Assembly (NCBI GenBank): GCA_050246915.1 | Contig: JBFWVD010000007.1 | Location: 1 to 64,000 of the forward strand | Source of the DNA: JBFWVD01 sp050246915 | Lineage (GTDB): Bacteria > Actinomycetota > Acidimicrobiia > Acidimicrobiales > Ilumatobacteraceae | Direction of reading: 5' to 3' | DNA: 64,000 bases | Shown here: in pieces, positions 1-8,803 of the stretch | How positions within the stretch are numbered: the stretch's first letter is position 1 | Layout of the letters: each line of letters starts with the position of its first letter | Position numbers and translations under genes: made by a program | The notes under the pieces: generated by a model | Database searches by the model: none | Seen by the model: the letters and a program-made list of their open reading frames with translations, nothing else | Told to the model about the DNA's origin: nothing

Positions 1-60
1 GGTGTTCCACACGGCGCCCTCCGCGGGTTCGGACCTCCGGAGTGCTTGACTGGACAGGTC

Positions 61-1791
61 ATGTCCAAACACGTCGTCGTCGACGGCTCGAACCTCGCCA
101 CTGAAGGCCGGGCGCTGCCGAGCCTGAAGCAACTCAATGAGGCCACCGCTGCCTACCGGGCGGAGCACCCCGACCACGTCCTCATCGTCGTCGCTGATGC
201 CACCTTCGGCCATCGGATCGACCCCTCCGAGGTGGGCGAGTTCGATGCCATGGTCGAGACCGGCCAGATCGTGTGTCCTCCGGCCGGTGCCGTCGGCCGA
301 GGTGATGCCTTCGTGCTCACCATCGCCGACAAGGCCGATGCGCTCATCTTGTCCAACGACTCGTTCCAGGAGTTCCACGGCACCTACCCGTGGCTTTTCG
401 ACGAGAACCGCCTCATGGGCGGCAAGCCGGTGCCATTCATCGGTTGGGTGTTCGTGTATCGCACCCCAGTTCGCGGGCCACTGAGTCGCAAGAGCGTGCA
501 GGTCGCCAAGCGGCGTGGCCGTACCGGCCAGGCTGCGGCCGCCGAACTGGCGGCCGGGCGCGTGTCCAAGGAAGCGATGGCCCCCATGCCGGTGCCGAAG
601 CTCCCCCCGCCCCGGGCGCGCAAGGTGCAGCAGTCGCCGGCCACGCCGGCCAAGGGCCACAGCGAGACCCCAGTTGCGACGCCAGCGAAACCGCAGGGCG
701 CAACGGCGGCCGCCTCGAACGGGGCACCTCAACCGCCGCGTCATGGTCCGATCAACGATCTCCTGCCGTTCCTCGAGTTCGTCGAGAAGCATCCGGTCGG
801 TTCCACGGTGGAAGCGGTCATCGAGTCGTTCTCCTCGCATGGGGCCTACGCCATGGCCGGACCGGTGCGGGTGTACTTGCCGTTGCGGCTCATGGCCGAA
901 CCAGCGCCGCGCAGCGCGCGCGAGATGGTGAAGATCGGTGAGTCCCGCACGGTGAGCGTGTCGTCGTTCAACGCCGGTCGACGAGGCGTGGACGTGTCGC
1001 TGCTCGGTGTCGTGGCCAGTGCCGGCGCCAGTGCCGGTGCCGGGTCGGGTCGCTCGCGTGGTTCGCGCAAGCGCGGTGGTGGAACGTCGGCCGATGTTGT
1101 GGCGCCGGTGGAGTCGACGACCGTCGTCGAGACTGTCGCCGCCAAGACGGTGGAGAAGTCGACCAAACGTGGCCGCGGCCGTGCCGCCGTCGCTCCTGCG
1201 ACCGTGCCGACGGTCGAGGCCGCTGATGCTGGGCCAGACCTGAAAGCCGCTGGATCGAAGACGTCGACACGCAAAGCCGCGTCAGCGAGCGTCGCCACAC
1301 CGAAGTCACCTGCGCCAGAGGCGCCAACGGCGAAGGTCGCCGCAACGAAGCGCGGGGCCAAGAAGGCTGCGCCGGCGAAGTCGCCCGCCAGCAAGCCAGC
1401 GGTCGCGAAGCTCGCCGCGACGAAGGTCGCCGAGACTCCCGTTGCCAAGAAGTCGCGCAAAGCGAGCAAGCAAGTGGTCGATCCGGTGGCGGCTGCCCCG
1501 CTGGTCAAGGCGACCAAGGCGGCCAAGTCACCCGCCAAGAAGGCTGCCGTCGAGAAGGCACCAGCGAAGAAGACAGCGGCGAAGAAGGCGGCGGCCACGA
1601 AGTCACCCGCCGCGAAGACACCAGAAAAGAAGACACCAGAAACGAAGGCACCAGAAACGAAGGCACTGGCCACGAAGAATGCGGCGAAGAAGGCCGTCAT
1701 CGCCAAGAAGGCTCCGGCTGCTCCATTGTCGGTCGCTATGCCCCCGACGATGGATCGCTCCTCGCGGCCGCGTACCAACCCTGCTCGCTGA
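61..1791 (+). CDS. NYN/Zc3h12a-type ribonuclease-like protein with OB domain and Lys/Ala-rich tail
   Basis: A 576-residue protein in three parts. Residues 1-135 resemble a NYN (PIN-like, Zc3h12a-type) nuclease: VVVDGSNLA with D8, then GRGDAF with D82 and ILSNDSF with D100, the acidic residues expected to bind the catalytic metal. Residues about 229-315 look like an OB or S1 RNA-binding fold (HPVGSTVEAVIESFSSHGAY onward). From about residue 330 to the end it is low-complexity Lys/Ala/Pro, like histone H1 or the tails of mycobacterial HupB. The ATG at 61 is chosen because it starts directly at the conserved strand; a TTG at 46 would add five residues. Likely role: RNA cleavage or processing, with the basic tail binding nucleic acid; this is inferred from domains only. 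The domain order seen is certain, the substrate is unknown. Confidence 0.82.
   Translation: MSKHVVVDGSNLATEGRALPSLKQLNEATAAYRAEHPDHVLIVVADATFGHRIDPSEVGEFDAMVETGQIVCPPAGAVGRGDAFVLTIADKADALILSNDSFQEFHGTYPWLFDENRLMGGKPVPFIGWVFVYRTPVRGPLSRKSVQVAKRRGRTGQAAAAELAAGRVSKEAMAPMPVPKLPPPRARKVQQSPATPAKGHSETPVATPAKPQGATAAASNGAPQPPRHGPINDLLPFLEFVEKHPVGSTVEAVIESFSSHGAYAMAGPVRVYLPLRLMAEPAPRSAREMVKIGESRTVSVSSFNAGRRGVDVSLLGVVASAGASAGAGSGRSRGSRKRGGGTSADVVAPVESTTVVETVAAKTVEKSTKRGRGRAAVAPATVPTVEAADAGPDLKAAGSKTSTRKAASASVATPKSPAPEAPTAKVAATKRGAKKAAPAKSPASKPAVAKLAATKVAETPVAKKSRKASKQVVDPVAAAPLVKATKAAKSPAKKAAVEKAPAKKTAAKKAAATKSPAAKTPEKKTPETKAPETKALATKNAAKKAVIAKKAPAAPLSVAMPPTMDRSSRPRTNPAR
1615..1674 (+). repeat. Four 15-bp tandem units inside the Lys/Ala-rich tail
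   Basis: Four units of 15 bp, starting at 1615, 1630, 1645 and 1660, encode KTPEK, KTPET, KAPET and KALAT. The near-identity at DNA level suggests recent expansion of the tail by slippage in steps that keep the reading frame. Confidence 0.8.
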
Positions 1792-1848
1792 CGAGTCGTT
1801 CCCTCATCGCCTGCGTTGCGGAGCGGCAACAACTCGGCGCTGGTTCGC

Positions 1849-1854
1849 TACGGT
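1849..1854 (+). promoter_or_regulatory. -10 box of a probable leaderless promoter for xthA
   Basis: TACGGT followed by six bases and then the GTG start at 1861, with no ribosome binding site. The spacing fits transcription starting at or next to the start codon. Confidence 0.5.
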
Positions 1855-1860
1855 CGATGC

Positions 1861-2637
1861 GTGCGAATCGCCACATGGAACATCAACTCGCTCAAGGTCC
1901 GCCTGTTCCGGGTGGAGGAGTGGCTCACCGAGGTCCAGCCCGATGTGCTGTGCCTGCAGGAGACCAAGCTCGCCGACAGCGCGTTTCCCGCGTTGTCGTT
2001 CGAAGCACTCGGCTACTCGAGCGCCCACTTCGGTCAAGGCCAATGGAACGGCGTGGCCATCATCTCGAAGTTGCCCATGACCGATGTGGTCGCCAACTTC
2101 GCACCAGGCATCGAACCCGATGGCGAGGCCCGCATCCTGAGCGCGACCTGCGGCGGCGTGCGCATCACCAGCGTGTACGTCCCCAATGGTCGCTCACTCG
2201 ACCATGAGCACTATCAGTACAAGCTCAGCTGGATGGACCGCCTTCGCCAACACGTCGAGGCCGAATCCACCCCCGATGCGCCGGTGGTGGTGTGCGGTGA
2301 CTTCAACATCGCGCCGACCGACATCGACGTATGGAAGCCCTCCGCTCTCGAAGGCGCCACCCACGGCAGCCCACCTGAGCGCGAGCGTCTTGCGTCGCTG
2401 TGTGATTGGGGCCTGGTGGACGTCGTGCGCGAGCGTTACCGGAACGACAAGATCTTCTCGTGGTGGGACTACCGCGGCGGTGACTTCCATCAGGGCCGGG
2501 GTATGCGCATCGATCTGGTGTTGGCGTCGAAGCCGTTGGCGGACAAGGTGACGTACGCCGTGATCGATCGCAACGCTCGCAAGGGACAGCAACCGTCCGA
2601 CCACGCCCCGGTGCTCATCGACACCGATTGGCCGTGA
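1861..2637 (+). CDS. xthA: Exodeoxyribonuclease III (AP endonuclease)
   Basis: A 258-residue member of the exonuclease/endonuclease/phosphatase fold, close to the usual 255-270 residues. It cuts DNA at abasic sites and removes 3' blocking groups in base excision repair. Visible motifs: RIATWNINSLK at the start, LQETKL with the metal-binding Glu, CGDFNIAPTDID with the catalytic Asp/Asn pair, and SDHAPVLID with the catalytic His near the end. The GTG at 1861 places RIATWNINS at the N-terminus as in the family; an earlier in-frame ATG at 1816 would add a basic extension without family support. It converges on the helicase gene, 39 bp away. A glycosylase, mutM, lies at 35 kb. Confidence 0.95.
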   Translation: MRIATWNINSLKVRLFRVEEWLTEVQPDVLCLQETKLADSAFPALSFEALGYSSAHFGQGQWNGVAIISKLPMTDVVANFAPGIEPDGEARILSATCGGVRITSVYVPNGRSLDHEHYQYKLSWMDRLRQHVEAESTPDAPVVVCGDFNIAPTDIDVWKPSALEGATHGSPPERERLASLCDWGLVDVVRERYRNDKIFSWWDYRGGDFHQGRGMRIDLVLASKPLADKVTYAVIDRNARKGQQPSDHAPVLIDTDWP

Positions 2638-2676
2638 CCTGCTGCGTCCACCTCTGTGAGCCGCAGGTCGAGGACG

Positions 2677-4740
2677 TCATCGTCGATTCGAGCCACCGTG
2701 GGCTGACCCGATCACGGCCAGGATCGGCCCGGCGAACCGGCTGCCCTTCACTGGACCGATGATGGCGTTGACGTCCGCCACGCTCGTCGGGCGGGTCTGG
2801 GCGATCCGCGCCAGCGTGGCGTCATCGAGCACGGCTCGCGGATCGGCCCGGCCAGCGCGGGCGGTGTCGCGTCGCCATTGCTCGAGGGCGCCGCTGATGG
2901 TCGCCGTGATGGCGGCCTCGCCCTCGAGATCACTGTGACCTTCGTGATGGACGGTGTGCAGCAACTGCGGTGGAGGAGCGACCAACTCGATCGGGCGCCC
3001 GAGACCATCGAGCCATGGGGTCCGGCTCCGTCGCTGATCGTTGCGGGACAGCGCCCAGGTGAGATGCAGCCGTCGACGCGTTCTCGTCATGGCCACGTAG
3101 AGCAAACGACGCTCCTCGTCGCGTGACGCGCCGAACGTTCCGGTGAGGGGTACCAATCCGTCCTCCACCCCGGCCACGATGACGACGGGCCACTCGAGTC
3201 CCTTTGCCGCGTGGAACGTGACCAGATCGACACTGTCGCCATTGAGCTCGTCGGTCACCACCGACGCCAGCCACGGCAAGAACGCGTCGACCTGTGCGTC
3301 GCGTTGGCGGCTCATGAACGTCTCGGCCAGTTCTCGCACCTCGTCACCGCCGGCGGCGCGACGCAGCTGCGCTCGGCGGGCGCGGCGGGCGTGGGGACCA
3401 GAACCCCGGTTCATGCGATCATCGCGGATGTCAATTGTTGTTGCCTCGACCGGGGTGTCGTCGGTGTCGCCGTTGTCGAGCAACGCCTCGAGCTCGTCGT
3501 CGAGGTCCTCGTCGTTCTGTTCCGGGAGCCAACCCAGCTCGGCCATGACCTCGGTGATGGTCCGCCGCCGCCGCTGCGCCCACCAGCGAGCCGCTTCGAT
3601 CGGCTCGGGCTCGTCGCGTCGGATGCGGTGAGGAATGCGATGGGCCTCGAGCACGCGTGCCAGCAATTGGAGTTGCGCGTTGGTCCGGGCCAGCACTGCC
3701 ATGGCAGACCATGGCATCTGGGGCACGTGCTCGCTGCGCAGGATCGAAGCGATGCCGAGCGCCTCGGCGGTCTCGTCGGCATAGCTCGTCACGGTCGGCT
3801 CATCGCCGGTCTCGCGGAACGCCTCCGGAGCGATGACCTCCGGTCCGAGCACGCGGGCCGCTGCCTCGACCACCGATGCTGGTGTGCGGTAGTTGGTCGC
3901 GAGCTGCACGACCGTGGCCGGTCGGTGCAGTTCGGCAAAGCGGTGCAGGAACCCGGGGTCGGCACCGTTCCAGCTGTAGATGGCTTGATTGGGGTCACCG
4001 ACGACGCACAGATCTGATCGACCGTTGCGCCACGCTTCGAGCAGACGGTGTTGCGCGGGGTTCAGGTCCTGGAACTCGTCGACGAAGAGATGTCGATACT
4101 TCCAGCGCTCCACGTCGGCGAACTGCCGATCATTGCGCAGCAACTCGGTCGTGATGGTCAGCAGGTCCCCGAAGTCGATGAGTCGACGCTTCGCCTTGAG
4201 GGCCTGATACGCCCCGAACACTTCGCCGACCACCTCGGGCGGCGCGGAGCAGCGGCGGTGATCGCTCTGGACCGTCTCGAGGAACGACTCGGGGCTCACG
4301 CATTGGGCCTGCGCCCACGAGATGTCCCCGGCGAGTCCGTGCGGGTTGATCCGACGCCAGCGGCTGTTGGTGGCGACGAGCTCTTCGAGCATCTGCGCGG
4401 GTCGTTCCACGAGCGTGAGGGCGCGTCGGTTTCGGTCCTCCCAGTACCGCTGGAGCGAGCCGAGCGCGACAGCGTGGAAGGTGCCCGCAGTGACCTGCTC
4501 GCGAAAGGTCAGCTGCTCCAATCGGGATCGCAGCTCGCGCGCCGCCCGCTTGGTGAACGTGAGCACCAGTACATGTGACCCTTGCGCGCTCTCGTCCATG
4601 ATCCGCCGGGCGATGCGGCGGGTGAGCACACGGGTCTTGCCGGACCCGGCTGGAGCGATGATGGCGAGCGGGCCGGCATCGATCATCACAGCGTTGCGCT
4701 GGGGCCCATCGAGCCCCTCGAGGAGATCACCGATGTCCAC
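2677..4740 (-). CDS. UvrD/PcrA-family DNA helicase with HRDC-like tail (UvrD2-like)
   Basis: A 687-residue superfamily 1A helicase: Walker A APAGSGKTRV near residue 32, Walker B FVDEFQD, GDPNQAIYSWNGAD, TFHAAKGLEW and LYVAMTRTRR all intact, so it should unwind DNA 3' to 5'. The last 80 residues (DDATLARIAQTRPTSVADVN onward) look like an HRDC domain, the layout of mycobacterial UvrD2. The tetracysteine segment that joins helicase and HRDC in mycobacterial UvrD2 is not visible; the linker has no CxxC pairs. Start is GTG at 4740, preceded by TACGAT six bases upstream. Divergent from the PH-domain gene, with 60 bp between the start codons. Role: DNA repair helicase, inferred from family. Confidence 0.92.
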   Translation of the reverse strand: MDIGDLLEGLDGPQRNAVMIDAGPLAIIAPAGSGKTRVLTRRIARRIMDESAQGSHVLVLTFTKRAARELRSRLEQLTFREQVTAGTFHAVALGSLQRYWEDRNRRALTLVERPAQMLEELVATNSRWRRINPHGLAGDISWAQAQCVSPESFLETVQSDHRRCSAPPEVVGEVFGAYQALKAKRRLIDFGDLLTITTELLRNDRQFADVERWKYRHLFVDEFQDLNPAQHRLLEAWRNGRSDLCVVGDPNQAIYSWNGADPGFLHRFAELHRPATVVQLATNYRTPASVVEAAARVLGPEVIAPEAFRETGDEPTVTSYADETAEALGIASILRSEHVPQMPWSAMAVLARTNAQLQLLARVLEAHRIPHRIRRDEPEPIEAARWWAQRRRRTITEVMAELGWLPEQNDEDLDDELEALLDNGDTDDTPVEATTIDIRDDRMNRGSGPHARRARRAQLRRAAGGDEVRELAETFMSRQRDAQVDAFLPWLASVVTDELNGDSVDLVTFHAAKGLEWPVVIVAGVEDGLVPLTGTFGASRDEERRLLYVAMTRTRRRLHLTWALSRNDQRRSRTPWLDGLGRPIELVAPPPQLLHTVHHEGHSDLEGEAAITATISGALEQWRRDTARAGRADPRAVLDDATLARIAQTRPTSVADVNAIIGPVKGSRFAGPILAVIGSAHGGSNRR

Positions 4741-4746
4741 TCCGGC

Positions 4747-4752
4747 ATCGTA
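4747..4752 (-). promoter_or_regulatory. -10 box of a probable leaderless promoter for the helicase gene
   Basis: TACGAT on the minus strand, six bases before the GTG at 4740. It lies back to back with the box of the divergent gene, so one 60-bp gap serves both. Confidence 0.5.
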
Positions 4753-4788
4753 GTTTCACGATGGTCCGACAGGGCTCGGCGCGGGCCG

Positions 4789-4794
4789 TACGCT
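4789..4794 (+). promoter_or_regulatory. -10 box of a probable leaderless promoter for the PH/SHOCT gene
   Basis: TACGCT, then GTGCGC, then the ATG at 4801. No Shine-Dalgarno sequence is present. Confidence 0.5.
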
Positions 4795-4800
4795 GTGCGC

Positions 4801-5451
4801 ATGCCGTTCCCGCGGAAGTTCCTGAATTCCTATGAGGAGATCGCCGTCGATCTCCACCCCCATTGGATGTACTTCGCCGAGCCAGTCGCTTCGCTGATCG
4901 GAGCCATCGCGCTCGCCATCGCCCTGGCCGTCATGCTCGATTCGTCGAACGTCACGCTCGTCGGGGTCGTGATCGTGTTGGCGGTGGCCGGTTGGCTGGC
5001 CGTTCGCTATCTCAAGTGGGTCACGACGAACTTCGTCATCACCACCGACCGTGTCATCTTCCGTCACGGCATCATCGCCAAGGCGGGCATCGAGATCCCG
5101 CTGGAGCGCATCAACAACGTCAACTTCCGTCAGACCATCTTCGAGCGCATCGTCGGTGCCGGCGACCTCGTCATCGAATCGGCCGGCAAGGACGGCCAGA
5201 GTCGCTTCAGCGACATCCGCCATCCCGAGACGGTGCAGAACATCATCCACGCACAGATGGAAGGCAACGAGACCCGCAAGATGGATCGCCTGCGTCAACC
5301 GCAGGCATCCAACCTGGCTCCGCCACCTCCTCCAGCGGCCGCACCGGCCGACGTCGTGGCACAGATCGAACGGCTCGAGGAGCTGCGTCAAAAAGGTGTG
5401 CTCACGCAGGCCGAGTTCGACGCCTCCAAGGCCAAGCTCCTCGGGAGCTGA
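4801..5451 (+). CDS. Membrane protein with bacterial PH domain and SHOCT tail
   Basis: 216 residues. Two membrane helices lie at about residues 25-70 (SLIGAIALAIALAVMLD and VGVVIVLAVAGWLAVRYL). A bacterial PH-like (YdbS/YdbT type) domain follows, with the typical WVTTNFVITTDRVIFRHGII and IPLERINNVNF. The last 30 residues (IERLEELRQKGVLTQAEFDA) are a SHOCT motif, a short helical hairpin common at protein ends and thought to aid oligomerisation. Proteins of this type sit in the inner membrane with the PH domain in the cytoplasm; the ligand is not known. The ATG at 4801 is chosen for the promoter box just before it; longer reading through upstream sequence gives no domain. Confidence 0.88.
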   Translation: MPFPRKFLNSYEEIAVDLHPHWMYFAEPVASLIGAIALAIALAVMLDSSNVTLVGVVIVLAVAGWLAVRYLKWVTTNFVITTDRVIFRHGIIAKAGIEIPLERINNVNFRQTIFERIVGAGDLVIESAGKDGQSRFSDIRHPETVQNIIHAQMEGNETRKMDRLRQPQASNLAPPPPPAAAPADVVAQIERLEELRQKGVLTQAEFDASKAKLLGS

Positions 5452-5472
5452 GTCACGCTGTCAGCTCGACCC

Positions 5473-7563
5473 GTGTCCCGTGCGCTCATGGCGGTGTGCG
5501 CCGCGATGTGCGCCATGGTGCTGCTGGCGGCCGGGTGCACCGATGACAGCCCGAACGAGCCGCTGCCCAACTCGCCCACGACGTCGGTGACCCCGTCGGT
5601 GACGCCGGGCGCTACCGACGTCGCTGTACTGCAGGCCGACCGGGACGTCCCCGTGGCGCCGGCGGCAACGTGGACGGTGTTGGTGTACCTCAACGGGCGC
5701 AACGATCTCGATGGTCGTGCCGCCGCCGCCCTCGACCAGCTGGCGCAGCTGCAACCCAACCCCGGATCGGTGAACATCGTGACGCTCGCCGGTCGGACGG
5801 GCGCGAGCGGGCGCAACGGTGGCGGCCTGCAACCGTTCAACTCGGTGAAGCTCCTCGCGGTCGACGGCGGTGGCACGCTGGCCGAGTTGGCCGACTTCGG
5901 TCCGGTGGCCATGGGGCAGCCGGGAGCGTTGCGAGAGTTCGTCGCCAATGGCGTCGAACTGTTCCCCTCCCAGCGGGTGGCCCTGATCGTGGTCGGGCCC
6001 GGGGCCGGATGGCAAGGCATGAGTACCGACACCACTGCCAGCGCGGTCGATCAGCTCTCGGTTCCCGAACTGGCCGACGAGATCAGCCAGGGCTTGTCCG
6101 ATCGAACGCATGCACCGCTCGACCTCGTGGCTCTCGACGGCAACTTGATGGCTGGTTACGAAGTGGCCTCGGCGCTCACCGGATCGGCCGCGGTGCTCGC
6201 GGCAGCCGAAGGCGCCAGCGTGAACTCCATCGTGGATCTCGCTGGATTACGGGCAGTCGCCGGCACCGACGTGCTCGATGGGCGCCAACTGGCGCGGGCA
6301 CTGTTGAGTTCCCCTGCCGCAGGAACCCCTTCGCCGGCTCCGTCCATCATCGATCTTTCGCGTTTCGGAGCCCTGCGCACTGCGGTGGACCAATGGAGCG
6401 TGGCCGCAGCCGCACTGGTGGATCGACAAAGTCAGCTCTTCCTGCGAGCGGCTTCGTCGCCGGCACCGTTGGCGTGGTCGCCGGGAGCAGGTGGTGACTC
6501 GGGTGCGGTGGATCTGGTCGAGCTCACCTCTGCGCTCGCCAACGTGAGCCCTGAGCTCGACGCACTCGGTGCCAATGTGGTGGCCGAGCTGCGGGCGGTG
6601 GTGGATCGCACTGCGCCCGATCCGCTCGACGCGACGGGCGGCTTGTCCCTCTATGTGCCCGTTCGCTCCCCGGTGGTGAGCTCATACAGTTCCATGGAAC
6701 CCGCCGGCGGCTGGCGTGCGGTTGTCGACGCGTTGGGACGTCTCACGCCATCGGCCCCCAGCTTCGCCGCCGACTCGACGCTGTCGGCCACCCCCGCCCC
6801 ACCGCCGTACCTGTTCTCGGCCTCGTTGACCACTGACAGTGTGCCCCGCGCCGGCGTTGCCACTGCGCTGATCGGCGCCACGACCGCAGCCGCCGGGCCC
6901 ACGACATCCACGACATCGACCGAGGTGCCGGTGGGATCGGGGGCATCATCGGGTTCGACCACTACCCGCGATCCGATCGCGTTCTCCGTCGCAGTGCCGG
7001 CAACTGTCGACGCTGCCGGTGTGGTGCGAGCCCAGTGGGACGGGCGACGCCTGCTCGCCATCGTGGGCACCAGACAGGAGCCGCTGTGGCTCGACGTCGC
7101 CGCCACACGCGCCGGTGTGGTGTCGGTCCCGTTCACCGGACGCGATGGCCGCAGCGAGTTCCCCGTGGTGGCTCGAGCCCGATTCGATGGCTCGACGAAC
7201 ACGACCGGCGCCATCGACTGGTTCCGCATCGGAGCTCGAGGCGATTGGTCACCGATCCTTGATCCGTCCACGGTGACCGTCACCCCGCTGCTGCGGGTGG
7301 AACAGGTCTCGGGGCCGCCGACGTGGGCGGAGTCGGGCGCGCCTTTCGACGCGGGCAACGGTGTCGTGTTCACCCTTGCGGCGCTCGATACCCAAGCGTC
7401 GTTCGGTGTGCGGATGTCCGTCGGCGGTCGGGCCGACGCCACTGCGGCAATCACCAGCGTCGTGTCGGCGGCAACGGTCGCCGCGGCGAGCGCCTCACCC
7501 GCGGGAGCGGACGCTGCCTCCACCACGACCAGTGTCAGTGGGGATTTGTCGGGTCAGCGATGA
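5473..7563 (+). CDS. Lipoprotein related to clostripain (C11) peptidases, catalytic dyad lost
   Basis: 696 residues with a lipoprotein signal (lipobox LLAAGC around residues 16-21) and a Thr/Pro linker. Residues about 60-400 follow the C11 clostripain-like fold: WTVLVYLNGRNDLDGRAAAA at the start is the family N-terminus. In active members the His lies in a WNHGxGW motif and the Cys in a DACLM motif. Here the matching segments read VVGPGAGW (P176 where His is expected) and LDGNLMAGYEVA (N224 where Cys is expected). Both catalytic residues are therefore replaced while the surrounding motif is kept. The C-terminal 250 residues are Thr-rich with predicted beta structure. Probably a secreted binding protein rather than a protease. 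Start GTG 5473; stands alone, 61 bp before the CoA-transferase. Confidence 0.75.
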   Translation: MSRALMAVCAAMCAMVLLAAGCTDDSPNEPLPNSPTTSVTPSVTPGATDVAVLQADRDVPVAPAATWTVLVYLNGRNDLDGRAAAALDQLAQLQPNPGSVNIVTLAGRTGASGRNGGGLQPFNSVKLLAVDGGGTLAELADFGPVAMGQPGALREFVANGVELFPSQRVALIVVGPGAGWQGMSTDTTASAVDQLSVPELADEISQGLSDRTHAPLDLVALDGNLMAGYEVASALTGSAAVLAAAEGASVNSIVDLAGLRAVAGTDVLDGRQLARALLSSPAAGTPSPAPSIIDLSRFGALRTAVDQWSVAAAALVDRQSQLFLRAASSPAPLAWSPGAGGDSGAVDLVELTSALANVSPELDALGANVVAELRAVVDRTAPDPLDATGGLSLYVPVRSPVVSSYSSMEPAGGWRAVVDALGRLTPSAPSFAADSTLSATPAPPPYLFSASLTTDSVPRAGVATALIGATTAAAGPTTSTTSTEVPVGSGASSGSTTTRDPIAFSVAVPATVDAAGVVRAQWDGRRLLAIVGTRQEPLWLDVAATRAGVVSVPFTGRDGRSEFPVVARARFDGSTNTTGAIDWFRIGARGDWSPILDPSTVTVTPLLRVEQVSGPPTWAESGAPFDAGNGVVFTLAALDTQASFGVRMSVGGRADATAAITSVVSAATVAAASASPAGADAASTTTSVSGDLSGQR

Positions 7564-7624
7564 TGAAGCCAATGTCTCGGATACGCAGGTCACGGCCGCG
7601 TCCACACGGAGTTGAGGGGAAGCC

Positions 7625-8779
7625 ATGTCTGGTCCACTGACGGGATACCGCATCGTCGAGCTCGCCGGGCTCGGACCCGGTCCGTTCGCGGCGATGTTGT
7701 TGGCCGACATGGGTGCTGAGGTGATCCGTGTCGAGCGTCCCCAGGGCGTGGTCGATGGCGCGCCCGCCAACCTCGACATCCTCGAGCGCGGCCGCCGGAA
7801 CATCGCCATCGACCTCAAGAACCCCGAGGGGGCCGAGGCATTGATGAAACTGCTGGACAACGCCGACGCGCTCCTCGAGGGATTCCGGCCCGGCGTGCTC
7901 GAACGTCTCGGCATCGGTCCGGACGTGCTGATGGCCCGCAACCCGCGCCTGGTGATCGGTCGGATGACCGGCTGGGGGCAAGACGGCCCATACGCCAGCG
8001 CCGCCGGCCACGACATCAACTACATCGCCCTCGCCGGAGCGCTGGGACAGTTGCGCCGTGAAGGCGAGGCGCCGTCGTTCCCCAACAACTTGCTGGGCGA
8101 CTTCGGTGGCGGTGGCATGTTCCTGGCCTTCGGAGTGGTGTGCGCGTTGTTGGAGCGGAACACTTCTGGTGTCGGGCAGATCGTCGACACAGCAATGGTG
8201 GACGGGGTGTCGGCCTTGATGGCGTTCTTCTACGGCTTGCGGGCCATCGATCGCCATGACGACACCCGGCCCGGAACCAACATGCTCGACTCGGGTGCGC
8301 CCTACTACAACGTCTTCGAGACGGCCGATGGGCGCTTCGTCACTGTGGGCACCGTCGAGGTGCAGTTCTACCGGGAGATGGTGCAGCGACTGGGGCTCGA
8401 CGGAGATCCCGACTTCGACAAGCAGAACGATCGCTCGAAGTGGCCGGTGATGAAGCGCAAGCTGACCGAGCGCATCAAGTCCAGGACGTTCGCCGAGTGG
8501 AACGCCGAACTCGAGATGACCGACGCCTGCTACGCACCGATCCTGACACTGGTCGAGGCCTTCGAGCATCCGCACAACAAGGCGCGCAACTCGATCATCG
8601 AACTCGACGGCGTGTTGCAGCCGGCGCCGGCTCCTCGCTTTTCGCGTACCCCGGGCGAGATCGCCAGCATGCCGTTTCGTGTGGGGGAGAACACTCGCGA
8701 GGTGCTTGCTGCTTGGGGCTTCGACGCCACAGAGATCGCCCGACTCGAATCAATCGGCGCTGTGCGGCAGGCGAACTGA
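7625..8779 (+). CDS. Family III CoA-transferase, alpha-methylacyl-CoA racemase type
   Basis: 384 residues, the usual size for AMACR/MCR proteins. Opening motif RIVELAGLGPGPFAAMLLAD and VIRVERP are typical of the CaiB/BaiF superfamily. The residues used by racemases are in place: His in AAGHDINYIALAG, Asp in LLGDFGGGGMFL, and the Glu in GTVEVQFY. That set argues for 2-methylacyl-CoA epimerisation (branched lipid or sterol side-chain breakdown) rather than CoA transfer, but related transferases share much of it. A GAGGGGA binding site lies 7 bp before the ATG at 7625. The next gene is 24 bp downstream. Confidence 0.88.
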   Translation: MSGPLTGYRIVELAGLGPGPFAAMLLADMGAEVIRVERPQGVVDGAPANLDILERGRRNIAIDLKNPEGAEALMKLLDNADALLEGFRPGVLERLGIGPDVLMARNPRLVIGRMTGWGQDGPYASAAGHDINYIALAGALGQLRREGEAPSFPNNLLGDFGGGGMFLAFGVVCALLERNTSGVGQIVDTAMVDGVSALMAFFYGLRAIDRHDDTRPGTNMLDSGAPYYNVFETADGRFVTVGTVEVQFYREMVQRLGLDGDPDFDKQNDRSKWPVMKRKLTERIKSRTFAEWNAELEMTDACYAPILTLVEAFEHPHNKARNSIIELDGVLQPAPAPRFSRTPGEIASMPFRVGENTREVLAAWGFDATEIARLESIGAVRQAN

Positions 8780-8803
8780 GAAAACCCGCTACAAAGGGCT
8801 GCC

